From NCBI RefSeq assembly GCF_014192395.1, contig NZ_JACHXW010000004.1, positions 62,001 to 126,000 of the forward strand: DNA of 64,000 nucleotides, read 5' to 3'. Below are positions 1 through 7,426 of this stretch, piece by piece (the stretch's first letter is position 1; every line of letters starts with the position of its first letter). Under the pieces are notes generated by a model. It was given only the letters and a program-made list of their open reading frames with translations, did not search any database and was not told the origin of the DNA. The stretch comes from Paenibacillus endophyticus (GTDB lineage: Bacteria > Bacillota > Bacilli > Paenibacillales > Paenibacillaceae). A program made the translations under genes and the position numbers.

Positions 1-969
1 CTTGAACAGAAGGCTCAAGTACGTTGGGGTCATATACACCTTCTGAGCAACGCTTTGCAGAGAGGCATACTGGCATTCCTGTTCCATGTGATGAATGGTT
101 TTTTTAATGATGCTGCGATGGCTCTCTTTCTGGCTATGTGAAAGCACATCCCTCAAACCGACCAGGAAATGAGCCACATATTTTTTCGTCTCAGCCAATG
201 TTTCAAGCTTTACGATCGACATCACGTCGAATCGCTCATACGCAATGACATTTTCCGTTTCGGTGAGCACCCGCTTCTCAATGCCGACGAGCAGCCTGAC
301 CGTCAGGTCATAGACGCTTTGGGCGTCTAGCGGACCCTTCTGCAGGATTCGTCCATAAAACTGTTCTACGCAGATCTGAATCTCTTCTATTGTCTCCGAA
401 GCTTTGAAAGCATCATACAAATCCTTCTCATGCTCAGACGGATACTGCTTAAGCGATTCGAAGCGACCAAGCTCGCCATAATAAATAATCGAGCCTGTAC
501 CGCGGTAAAATTTGAATTGCAAAGCTCTTGCCGCTTGCCGGTAGGAATGGACGACATCGCATAGATGACTGCAGGGCTTTCCGACTCCAATGTTGACCTG
601 CAGGTGCAATTGCTCTTTCAGCATGCTTTGAATCATCTGAATTTGATCCTTTGAAACCCAGGAAAACAGGAGCCCTACTCGTCCTTCTTCATCTACGAAC
701 ACAACGCTGCCATTTGAAATGTTTTTCTGCAAGTGATCGCGCATCCGCTCCAAGTACAATACCTTCTCATGCTCGTCGGAGAAATGGGCTGTAGGTTCTA
801 ACAGTGCCATTGCGGGGAACGTATAATAAGGGTTTAACTGAAGCTGAGACAAGCTGTCCTTCAAATCCATTTTAACCGGGCTTGCTGAAGCCACTAGATT
901 CCGAAAAAAACGATCCCTCATCCAAGTCATAATCACATCTTCTTTGAACAGTAATCCCTCGCTACGCAT
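1..969 (-). CDS. AraC-family transcriptional regulator, 3' end cut by window edge
   Basis: The frame is open from the ATG at 969 to the window edge, about 322 residues. The last visible residues (SVAQKVYMTPTYLSLLFK) are the first helix-turn-helix of an AraC DNA-binding domain, so the rest of that domain lies outside. The region before it carries the pattern of the middle domain of YesN-type regulators (IGVGKPCSHL, then SYRQAARALQFKFYRG). No receiver domain is present. AAGGGG sits 9 bases before the ATG. The gene starts 45 bases after the gntR stop on the same strand, so the two are probably co-transcribed. Target genes are not visible. Confidence 0.85.
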   Translation of the reverse strand, partial: MRSEGLLFKEDVIMTWMRDRFFRNLVASASPVKMDLKDSLSQLQLNPYYTFPAMALLEPTAHFSDEHEKVLYLERMRDHLQKNISNGSVVFVDEEGRVGLLFSWVSKDQIQMIQSMLKEQLHLQVNIGVGKPCSHLCDVVHSYRQAARALQFKFYRGTGSIIYYGELGRFESLKQYPSEHEKDLYDAFKASETIEEIQICVEQFYGRILQKGPLDAQSVYDLTVRLLVGIEKRVLTETENVIAYERFDVMSIVKLETLAETKKYVAHFLVGLRDVLSHSQKESHRSIIKKTIHHMEQECQYASLQSVAQKVYMTPTYLSLLFK

Positions 970-1014
970 ACTCCACTTCCCCTTTTGTAAGGTTAACTTG
1001 CGAGATGCATGACA

Positions 1015-1662
1015 CTAATTCAGATGAATGCTTTTGTAAGAATGCATGTGCTCGATAAAGGTTTTCTCCGCCAATTCCGAATTGCCCTCTCGAAGCACCT
1101 CGACCAGCCTAAGATGCCAATCAGCAAGCCCATCCGTTGAATAATGGCGGTTGGAGATTGCCATGAAGCGCATAACCTTCATTCTCATCCGTGTCCAGAG
1201 CTCAAGAATCATATGATTGTCGCAGCGCTTATAAAAAAATCCGTGGAACTCCATATCCAACTCCAAAATGTTCAGAATATCCTTTTGCTCGTGAGCCGCG
1301 TGCATGTGCCGAATGATGCGTTCCAAATAGCAAAAATCGTCCTCGTCTAGAAATTGCATCGATTTTCTAACCGCGAATCCTTCCATAATTTCTCGGAGCT
1401 CGAATATATCCTTGATTTCCTTGGACGTTATCGTGGATACGACTGAACCTTTATTCGGTATGCTCGTGATATAGCCGGCAGATTTCAAGCGCTCAAGCGC
1501 TTCTCGAACGGGTGCTTGGCTAATATTGAACTTCTTTGCGATTTCAAGCACGAGCAATCTTGCGCCTGGCTGCAGGTCTCCAGCGAGTATGTCTTTCTTA
1601 ATTGCGGTAAATACCTGTTCACTGATGGAGCTTACTGATGTTATCGGAATATTGTCCAGCAT
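1015..1662 (-). CDS. GntR-family regulator, FCD (FadR-like) subfamily
   Basis: About 215 residues. The N-terminal winged helix (roughly 15-75) carries the GntR signature (LLVLEIAKKFNISQAPVREA, then LERLKSAGYI); the rest is an all-helical FCD ligand domain (FELREIMEGFAVRKSMQFL). FCD regulators usually sense small carboxylic or sugar acids and repress nearby catabolic genes; the ligand cannot be told here. A GTG 9 bases upstream (1671) is in frame, but GAGG lies only 2 bases before it and 11 before the ATG at 1662, so the ATG is preferred. Two identical palindromes lie in the leader, suggesting self-regulation. Confidence 0.85.
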   Translation of the reverse strand: MLDNIPITSVSSISEQVFTAIKKDILAGDLQPGARLLVLEIAKKFNISQAPVREALERLKSAGYITSIPNKGSVVSTITSKEIKDIFELREIMEGFAVRKSMQFLDEDDFCYLERIIRHMHAAHEQKDILNILELDMEFHGFFYKRCDNHMILELWTRMRMKVMRFMAISNRHYSTDGLADWHLRLVEVLREGNSELAEKTFIEHMHSYKSIHLN

Positions 1663-1691
1663 CTCGCTCACGTCCTCATTTGATATTATCG

Positions 1692-1703
1692 ATTATCGAT
1701 AAT
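1692..1703. promoter_or_regulatory. Candidate GntR operator, proximal copy
   Basis: Perfect 12-base palindrome ATTATCGATAAT, identical to the copy at 1770-1781 and 30 bases before the gntR start codon. Binding by the GntR protein is inferred from position and symmetry. Confidence 0.5.
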
Positions 1704-1769
1704 GTCTATTAAAAAAAGAAAGCGTTATCATATGGAGTTAAAAAAACGTTATTTCCCTCCTCGCTTCGG

Positions 1770-1781
1770 ATTATCGATAAT
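1770..1781. promoter_or_regulatory. Candidate GntR operator, promoter copy
   Basis: Second exact copy of ATTATCGATAAT, placed 15 bases downstream of the gntR -10 box, across the expected early transcribed region. A protein bound here would block the promoter. Confidence 0.55.
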
Positions 1782-1796
1782 GCAGCTCATACCGTC

Positions 1797-1825
1797 ATTA
1801 TAGAACTTCTTTATCCATCTGACAA
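1797..1825 (-). promoter_or_regulatory. Sigma-A promoter of gntR-araC
   Basis: On the minus strand a -35 box TTGTCA (1825-1820), a 17-base spacer and a perfect -10 box TATAAT (1802-1797). The start point would fall near 1790, just before the distal palindrome. Confidence 0.65.
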
Positions 1826-2010
1826 CGGTGTTAATTGTCGAAATTTAGGAAGTTATCTTATGAAAAGCCGTTTTTTCACAGCAATCCATATTTCGAAACC
1901 GTTTCTTTCTTGAAAATTCGCTCCTTAACTAGTCATGCCACCGTCAAAAGCATATAATAGAGAATGATCTATATCCGATATAATTACTTGGACAAAATGG
2001 AGATAATAGA

Positions 2011-3198
2011 ATGAATATGAAGCATCCTACAATAAAGAAGCAGGTTTTTGAATTTATAATTCGCAATGGTTTGGTGTCCAAGGCCGCTTTAATGGACAAG
2101 ATGACCGTCACGAGCACCAGCTTGTCCCGCCTGCTTGAAGAGTTATTGACCGACGGCTTGATTCTCGCATCTGAGTTAGGACTCTCTACCGGTGGGAGGA
2201 AACCGATTCTATACCGCGTAAATCCAGACCATCGCGCGGTGTTCGGGTTAGAAATTTCACGTTTCTCCTCTTCCATCGGCCTGTATGACTTGAATCTTAA
2301 ACCGCTCTCTTTCGAGCGCTGGAAGATGGACGAGAAAATGACGCCTGAGGCACTTGTTGCCAAAATTACGAAGCTTGCCGAACAAATGCTCATGGATTGC
2401 GGAATTGACCGGGAAAAGGTTATCGGAATTGGCATCGGCGCTGTAGGCCCGCTTAGCCGCGAAGACGGCATTATGCTGAAGCCGCGTTATTTTCCAGCTG
2501 AGGGATGGAGCAATGTTCCAATTTGCGAGTGGCTCGAGCAGCGTTTAGGGCTGACTGCCCTGCTCGATAATGGTGCCAATACCGCCATTATCGGGGAGCA
2601 TTGGGCGCTTCGCAATGAGGAAGTTAAACATATGCTCTACGTTCACGCTGGGGTCGGCCTTCGAACGTCCATGATCGCGAGTGGTCAAATCGTTAGAGGT
2701 GCTGTAGATATGGAAGGCTCATTCGGCCAGATGATCATACAAACGGATGGACCAAGGCTGGGAGATGAGGGCAATTATGGCGCGCTTGAAGCGCTTGTCT
2801 CCATCCCTGCTCTTGAGAAGAAAATACGTTCACAGCTCAAGCTAGGCCGTGCAAGCTCACTCTCCGGCATCCCGCCGGAGCAAGTACAGTTCGATGCGCT
2901 GCAGAAAGCCTACCGTGCAAAGGATGCATTCATTACCGAGCAGTTTCTGCAGACTGCCACTTATTTGGGAATCGGAATAGCCAATCTGATCAATATCTTG
3001 CATCCCGAAGCAGTGATCCTAGGCGGGCCGTTAGTAAATGCTCACAAATCCATTTACGATACTGTTATACAGGTAGCCCGCAGCAATATTTATTACTCAC
3101 CTCAATATGAGCCAAAGTTTACGCAAGGCCAGTTGACCGAGGATGCTGTAACGGCTGGAGCTGCACTGATGCTTCTCCAGGAATGGGAACTTAATTAG
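2011..3198 (+). CDS. ROK-family protein, NagC/XylR-type repressor
   Basis: 395 residues. Residues 1-60 form a winged helix (LVSKAALMDKMTVTSTSLSR) and the rest is a ROK kinase-fold domain with the nucleotide motifs GIGIGAVGPL and LGGPL near the end. The usual ROK zinc loop with its cysteines is replaced by GDEGNYGALEAL, so zinc is probably not bound; such forms act as sugar-responsive repressors. Start: ATG with TGGAG 10 bases upstream. It stands alone: a terminator follows directly, and an AT-rich inverted repeat (1970-1982) lies 28 bases upstream. The effector sugar is unknown. Confidence 0.85.
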   Translation: MNMKHPTIKKQVFEFIIRNGLVSKAALMDKMTVTSTSLSRLLEELLTDGLILASELGLSTGGRKPILYRVNPDHRAVFGLEISRFSSSIGLYDLNLKPLSFERWKMDEKMTPEALVAKITKLAEQMLMDCGIDREKVIGIGIGAVGPLSREDGIMLKPRYFPAEGWSNVPICEWLEQRLGLTALLDNGANTAIIGEHWALRNEEVKHMLYVHAGVGLRTSMIASGQIVRGAVDMEGSFGQMIIQTDGPRLGDEGNYGALEALVSIPALEKKIRSQLKLGRASSLSGIPPEQVQFDALQKAYRAKDAFITEQFLQTATYLGIGIANLINILHPEAVILGGPLVNAHKSIYDTVIQVARSNIYYSPQYEPKFTQGQLTEDAVTAGAALMLLQEWELN

Positions 3199-3208
3199 AA
3201 TAGAAAAG

Positions 3209-3244
3209 CCAAAAAGCGATGCACAGGACTGCATCGCTTTTTGG
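3209..3244 (+). terminator. Rho-independent terminator after the ROK gene
   Basis: Perfect 15-bp stem (3209-3223 with 3230-3244), six-base loop, T-run built into the second arm. It lies 10 bases after the ROK stop. Confidence 0.9.
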
Positions 3245-3295
3245 TTGTATTTGAAACTTTTATAGATTGAACTTTACGGTGTATCGTCTCTTCTG

Positions 3296-3733
3296 TTACT
3301 TATTTGCTGCAGCGAGCCAAGCGGCAGCCACTTCCTTGAGCTGCTCTTTCTTCATTTGTATATCATTCCAATCCGTCAGCTTTATAATTGCTCTATCATT
3401 TGCAGCCCATTCCAGCAAGCCTGTTTTATCGTTAATGATGCGATCATTCTTCGGTTGCGACTTTACCTTCGCTCCACAATGAAAAACAATTCGAAAAAAC
3501 CCTTTTCCTTGCAAATTAAGCGTTATACGATCCTCCTGATTGTAGCAGAAGCTTGGCGCATTCCATTTAATATGCTCCGTAATGGATTCATCCACACTCA
3601 ATATGAGCTTCCGTACCTCCTCCACTTCCTTCTTGAGCGGATGCTCAAGCGTACTCAAAAAATCGATGACCTGCTGATGGCCAGCCTCTATGTTTTTGCT
3701 TTCTTTATCTGAATCCATTCGTTTTACAGTCAT
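3296..3733 (-). CDS. DUF1801 (YdhG-like) domain protein
   Basis: 145 residues with the DUF1801 layout: HQQVIDFLSTLEHPLKKEVE, then ESITEHIKWNAPSF (the family's W-x-x-P-S-F element) and a C-terminal strand-helix region. The family is small, cytosolic and of unknown biochemical role. The start ATG is 10 bases from the stop of the upstream zinc-ribbon gene; that gene's last codons GAGGAG double as the ribosome site, with a long (about 15 base) spacing, suggesting translational coupling. Confidence 0.75.
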   Translation of the reverse strand: MTVKRMDSDKESKNIEAGHQQVIDFLSTLEHPLKKEVEEVRKLILSVDESITEHIKWNAPSFCYNQEDRITLNLQGKGFFRIVFHCGAKVKSQPKNDRIINDKTGLLEWAANDRAIIKLTDWNDIQMKKEQLKEVAAAWLAAANK

Positions 3734-3743
3734 AAGCTTTAAA

Positions 3744-4124
3744 TTAATCCTCCTCGTTCACATGATTGCCGCCAGTCAACTGGGACAAATACATGGGGTT
3801 ATATATTTCGACATAACCGCATTGCGTGCAGGACACAAATAAATAATGATGATATTGAACATTGAACAATTTGCTTAAACCAGCGCCGGTAGTCGCTATT
3901 TCATCGATATCGCATTCCGTGTGCCGACATTTTACGCAAGTATAATGATTCGCGATTATGGTCTCTTTACCTAAATCCAGAAGATGGATATCAGAATGAT
4001 TCAAGGATTGGTCTTGATCGGTTGCGTTTGAATCCAAATGCTCAGGCATTACCTCATGTTTGCATTCCGGACAGATGGTTCCATCCAATATGACTTGATT
4101 GCTGCACCACGGGCATTCGATCAT
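3744..4124 (-). CDS. Small zinc-ribbon protein
   Basis: 126 residues from the ATG at 4124, which has AAAGGAG seven bases upstream; a longer in-frame start at 4187 lacks a ribosome site. Two cysteine pairs at the N-terminus (ECPWCSNQ, TICPECKHE) form one zinc ribbon, and YTCVKCRHTEC with VSCTQCGYVEIYNP forms a second. The C-terminal part resembles small nucleic-acid-type zinc-ribbon proteins of Bacillales. No catalytic motif is seen. It pairs with the DUF1801 gene downstream as a two-gene operon. Confidence 0.7.
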   Translation of the reverse strand: MIECPWCSNQVILDGTICPECKHEVMPEHLDSNATDQDQSLNHSDIHLLDLGKETIIANHYTCVKCRHTECDIDEIATTGAGLSKLFNVQYHHYLFVSCTQCGYVEIYNPMYLSQLTGGNHVNEED

Positions 4125-4213
4125 AAGGCAGCTCCTTTCCTGTATCCATATTTGTATCGCTTGTCCTATACATTCGCTGAAAGACAATCATTTCCTTTAT
4201 ATGCGACTCATTT

Positions 4214-4254
4214 CAAAACAAAAAGGCAAAACACCGCTAGGATGCTTTGCCTTT
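4214..4254 (-). terminator. Terminator of the small peptide gene
   Basis: Stem AAAGGCAAA/TTTGCCTTT (4222-4230 with 4246-4254), followed on the minus strand by TTTTTGTTTTG. It ends 5 bases after the stop of the peptide gene at 4260-4340. Confidence 0.8.
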
Positions 4255-4259
4255 CATCA

Positions 4260-4340
4260 TTACGAATCTTTTGATCGGTTAGCCATATCGATGATCATTA
4301 CGATAAGCATGAGCAGTTGAATGAGCAGTTCGACACTCAT
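4260..4340 (-). CDS. 26-residue hydrophobic peptide, type I toxin-like
   Basis: The minus strand codes a 26-residue peptide: MSVELLIQLLMLIVMIIDMA, then the charged tail NRSKDS. GGGAGG is seven bases before the ATG, and a strong terminator follows the stop, so this is a complete miniature transcription unit. One hydrophobic helix followed by a short polar tail is the design of holin-like type I toxins of Firmicutes (Hol_Tox, TxpA/BsrG-like). An antisense RNA would be expected over the plus strand; no convincing promoter for one was identified. It could also be a small membrane regulator. Confidence 0.55.
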   Translation of the reverse strand: MSVELLIQLLMLIVMIIDMANRSKDS

Positions 4341-4429
4341 TGCAATCCCTCCCAGCTGCAGGTAATGCTCCTTCGCCTTGGCTTCTCCTCTCGTTTTTCT
4401 TGCTTAACGAACATCTCCCACTATCATAT

Positions 4430-5455
4430 CTATGGCCGAAGTTTGAATTTTATGACGGATATTCGCACAGCGGCTACAGCCATTATAATGGATGCCACAC
4501 AGACAGCGGTGAAATGAATCAAATGATTGGTTATCAACCATTTTTCAAGATGCGCTGCTTCCGCTGTTCCACGGACCAGCACAATCGCTAGCGGATGGAG
4601 GATATATATCCATACGCGCCATTCACGGTATTCCTTGTTAAAGTTCCATTTCCAAGTCAGTGCCCATTGAAACAAATAATAAGTTGCCGGAATCGCAAAA
4701 ATATACATGCTATCATGACGAGGGAAATCGGCTTCATGCAGCAGAATGGCTTCGGCAAACATGAAACCGAGAAAGACGAGAAACAGCCCCGCTGAAGCAA
4801 TCGGCTTTCTTTCCGGCTTCGGATGTTTCGCTGCCCATGCGCCAAGAATAAGAAATATAGGTGCGTAAAATAAACCGTTGCGGGTATAATCGAACGCTTG
4901 GAACATGGCGTCATACATTAGCTTTAAGCCAGCTGCATTTTCGGTTACCGCATAATAGCTGTCACCCAGCAGACCCAGTATAAATAGCAAGGAGCCGACA
5001 GCCGCCAGCCATCGTATGGAGAGCTTTTGGTACAGCACATAGACTAGGCATAGACCGACAATAAGCGCAGGCAAATACCACAAATGATAGAATGTACCAT
5101 CAAAAACGAGATCCTTCATAAAAGAGTATACCGTGAAATCTTCCAAAAAATAACCGTTATATACGTTCAATGGAACATATAACAAGATGGAAATTCCATA
5201 TAAATAAGCGATTTTTTTCACATATTTCATGAGTGCTTTCTGGTCGACTGCTGGATCGCCGGTTAGCTTTCGAAAGAAAAAATAGCCGGAGGACATGAAA
5301 AAAACGGGTACGGCTACGCGAGATAAAATGCCGCTAAATAGATAATCAGCATATTCGTCAAATGACAGCAGCGGACCCGTATGATTGGCGATAACGAACA
5401 ATGCTGCCACGAATTTTAACCAATCCAGACCGCCTTCGTTTCGCTTATTGTTCAC
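4430..5455 (-). CDS. Acyltransferase-3 family membrane protein, VanTm-like
   Basis: 341 residues from GTG at 5455; this overlaps the stop of the upstream peptidase gene by 11 bases. Protein starts GGLDWLKFVAALFVIANHT, the typical first helix of acyltransferase family 3, and about ten membrane segments follow. The membrane half of serine racemase VanT belongs to this family, and in VanL-type clusters it is a separate gene (vanTm). Here it is last in a run with a ligase, a racemase and a VanXY-like peptidase, so a role in D-serine (or L-serine) handling at the membrane is inferred. A general cell-surface O-acyltransferase is the alternative. Confidence 0.65.
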   Translation of the reverse strand: MNNKRNEGGLDWLKFVAALFVIANHTGPLLSFDEYADYLFSGILSRVAVPVFFMSSGYFFFRKLTGDPAVDQKALMKYVKKIAYLYGISILLYVPLNVYNGYFLEDFTVYSFMKDLVFDGTFYHLWYLPALIVGLCLVYVLYQKLSIRWLAAVGSLLFILGLLGDSYYAVTENAAGLKLMYDAMFQAFDYTRNGLFYAPIFLILGAWAAKHPKPERKPIASAGLFLVFLGFMFAEAILLHEADFPRHDSMYIFAIPATYYLFQWALTWKWNFNKEYREWRVWIYILHPLAIVLVRGTAEAAHLEKWLITNHLIHFTAVCVASIIMAVAAVRISVIKFKLRP

Positions 5456-6296
5456 GGACTTGATGTCCCTTTCCAGTAAACGCCGAAATGATAAAACCGT
5501 CACTGTTATTGCCGGAAATTCGATATAGATCGCAGCTTGTGATCGGAACAGTCGTCGATGGCGCATCTTCGGCAGGTACGTAATAGATGGCAACCTGCAG
5601 CGACTCATTTTCATATCTGAATCGTTCACCGGCATACGAGTAGCTTCTAATCCATTCGATGTACTCCTCTAAGCAAAAATCATTTTTCTCCATGATTTCC
5701 GCATGCGGAAAGCCAACGTAACGAAAATGCCAGGGCTCGCAGGAAATGTTCGTTATCGATTCTTTCCCTTTTTTATAACGCTGGATAAAACCGAATTGTG
5801 CCGCTAGTTGCTTGAAATGCTGATAAACCCCGCTGTCTGGGAATGATGGCGCAATGAAATCAACAAAGTTGTCACGTTTTCCAACGTCGATGGCAAGACC
5901 GGTCTGATGCTCGCTTTGATCGGGTTTTGCCACATAACAAGCCGTATATTCAGGACCGTTCTCTATGAATGAGCTGGCATAAATCTGTTCTTGTTCATCC
6001 TTAGATCGGTAGCCGCTTACCGCTACGATGTCTTCTAAGCCTTTGCAGGCTTCAAGAAGGGCGACCAATTGCTGGAGACAGTTTTTCTCGAGTAGCATGC
6101 CATCATGCAGCTCGTTGAGATTCGGATATATGCTTAATGCCTGCAGCTTGTCCGTTGAGAGTGGTTGCTGAATCGGATTGGTGCGATTCACCAAGACGAG
6201 CGAGCCTTCATGTATTTCCCTCCGGCTTGCTTGTACCGCGGAATGCTTTACATAAGGACGTTGTTCGATCTGTATGAAAGGATTTCTTTGCCCCAT
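5445..6296 (-). CDS. M15 D,D-peptidase, VanXY-like
   Basis: 283 residues with no signal peptide, so cytoplasmic. It holds the M15B set: VSGYRSKDEQEQIY, the zinc motif SEHQTGLAIDVG (H and D ligands) and EPWHFRYVGFPHAEI (catalytic E, third ligand H). VanXY enzymes cleave D-Ala-D-Ala and trim pentapeptide precursors, clearing the vancomycin target. An extra C-terminal segment of about 75 residues (after EEYIEWIRSY) is longer than typical VanXY and of unknown role. AAGGAGG lies 10 bases before the ATG inside the racemase gene, which it overlaps by 49 bases. Confidence 0.8.
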   Translation of the reverse strand: MGQRNPFIQIEQRPYVKHSAVQASRREIHEGSLVLVNRTNPIQQPLSTDKLQALSIYPNLNELHDGMLLEKNCLQQLVALLEACKGLEDIVAVSGYRSKDEQEQIYASSFIENGPEYTACYVAKPDQSEHQTGLAIDVGKRDNFVDFIAPSFPDSGVYQHFKQLAAQFGFIQRYKKGKESITNISCEPWHFRYVGFPHAEIMEKNDFCLEEYIEWIRSYSYAGERFRYENESLQVAIYYVPAEDAPSTTVPITSCDLYRISGNNSDGFIISAFTGKGHQVREQ

Positions 6297-7420
6297 CTGG
6301 CTTCCGCCTCCTTTTTGCCTGTGTATTCTCTAGTAACTCTTGCTGTTAATGACGTTGATATCTCCTGTGGAACCGAACCGATGTGGGCAGCTAGCTCGCT
6401 GAATGTGATTTCCTCATCCCCTTGCTTGCCAATCAAGGTTACCTTTGCGCCTTCTTCGCAGTACTCCGGCAATCTCACCATGAGCTGATCCATGCAGATT
6501 TTCCCAACGATCGGAGCACGCTTTCCTTCTATGAGCACCTCGGTCTGTTGCATGCGCTGCGACCACCCATCCGCATATCCAATAGGTATGGTGCCAATCC
6601 ATTCGTCCGCTTCAGCTTGATACAAATTGTCATAGCCTAGGAATTCGCCTTTCATCAGCCTTTTCACCTGAATCAGTCGACTGTGCAGGCTAAGCGCCGG
6701 TTCAAGCCGCAAGTGTGAAATCAGCTTTTGAGGATAAAAGCCGTACATCGCTGCACCGATACGCACCATGTCAAGCGCTAAATGCGGGAAACGCAGAGCT
6801 GCGGCGCTGCCTGCACAGTGGAAATGATTAATCCGGATACTTGAGCGCTCGCTCCAAGCCATCATCGTCTTGAACCGATCTGCTTGCTGGTCAAGAAAAG
6901 CCGTTTCCTCTTTGCCAGCGGTTGCGAAATGCGTGTAAAAACCATCAACCACCATGTCTGCCGCACGGAGCCATGGCACTATTTCGTCCCATTCCTCTTT
7001 CGTTTTGATGCCGATTCTACCGAGTCCCGTATCCATTTTCACATGCACTTTCAGCTTTGAGCAGGATGCTTCCGCTTTAAAGGCTCTCATTGCTTTGAAC
7101 CATGCGGCGCTTGTAACCGTCAGCATCAAATCAAAGGCGATGGCCAGCTGTACATCATCAGGCTTTATCGGAGTCAGAATAAGAATCGGGAGTATGATTC
7201 CTTCTGTACGCAGATGAATCGCCTCTTCCAAATAAGCAACGGCTAGATAATCAGCGCCTGCTAGCTCTGCGCTGCGAGCAGACTCGACATCGCCATGGCC
7301 ATAACCGTTTGCTTTCACGACGGCCATGAGCTTAACCTGCGCGGGCAGCGTTTGGCGAATAATCGTCAAGTTGGCACGGATTTGTTTTAAGTTGATCTCA
7401 GCCCAAGTATCTCTGTACAT
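6248..7420 (-). CDS. Alanine/serine racemase-like PLP enzyme
   Basis: 390 residues, fold-type III racemase. PLP lysine in AVVKANGYGHG (about residue 35), TGLGRIG, the catalytic tyrosine in LGYDNLYQ, and ICMDQLMVRL are present. Against Geobacillus alanine racemase, recalled from memory, the tyrosine that shapes the substrate gate (Tyr354, motif TISYRVPR) is alanine here (SLTARVTR). VanT serine racemases carry a non-tyrosine residue at that place. With the adjacent ligase and peptidase this suggests a VanTr-like catalytic subunit making D-Ser or D-Ala for a modified peptidoglycan precursor. A plain alanine racemase is the alternative. Confidence 0.75.
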   Translation of the reverse strand: MYRDTWAEINLKQIRANLTIIRQTLPAQVKLMAVVKANGYGHGDVESARSAELAGADYLAVAYLEEAIHLRTEGIILPILILTPIKPDDVQLAIAFDLMLTVTSAAWFKAMRAFKAEASCSKLKVHVKMDTGLGRIGIKTKEEWDEIVPWLRAADMVVDGFYTHFATAGKEETAFLDQQADRFKTMMAWSERSSIRINHFHCAGSAAALRFPHLALDMVRIGAAMYGFYPQKLISHLRLEPALSLHSRLIQVKRLMKGEFLGYDNLYQAEADEWIGTIPIGYADGWSQRMQQTEVLIEGKRAPIVGKICMDQLMVRLPEYCEEGAKVTLIGKQGDEEITFSELAAHIGSVPQEISTSLTARVTREYTGKKEAEARWGKEILSYRSNNVLM

Positions 7421-7426
7421 CTGGCA

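Noticed and set aside
1861..1878. Catabolite-repression (cre) like inverted repeat between gntR and the ROK gene
   Set aside because: The arms TGAAAA and TTTTCA are 6 bases apart with a centre that does not fit the 14-base cre consensus.
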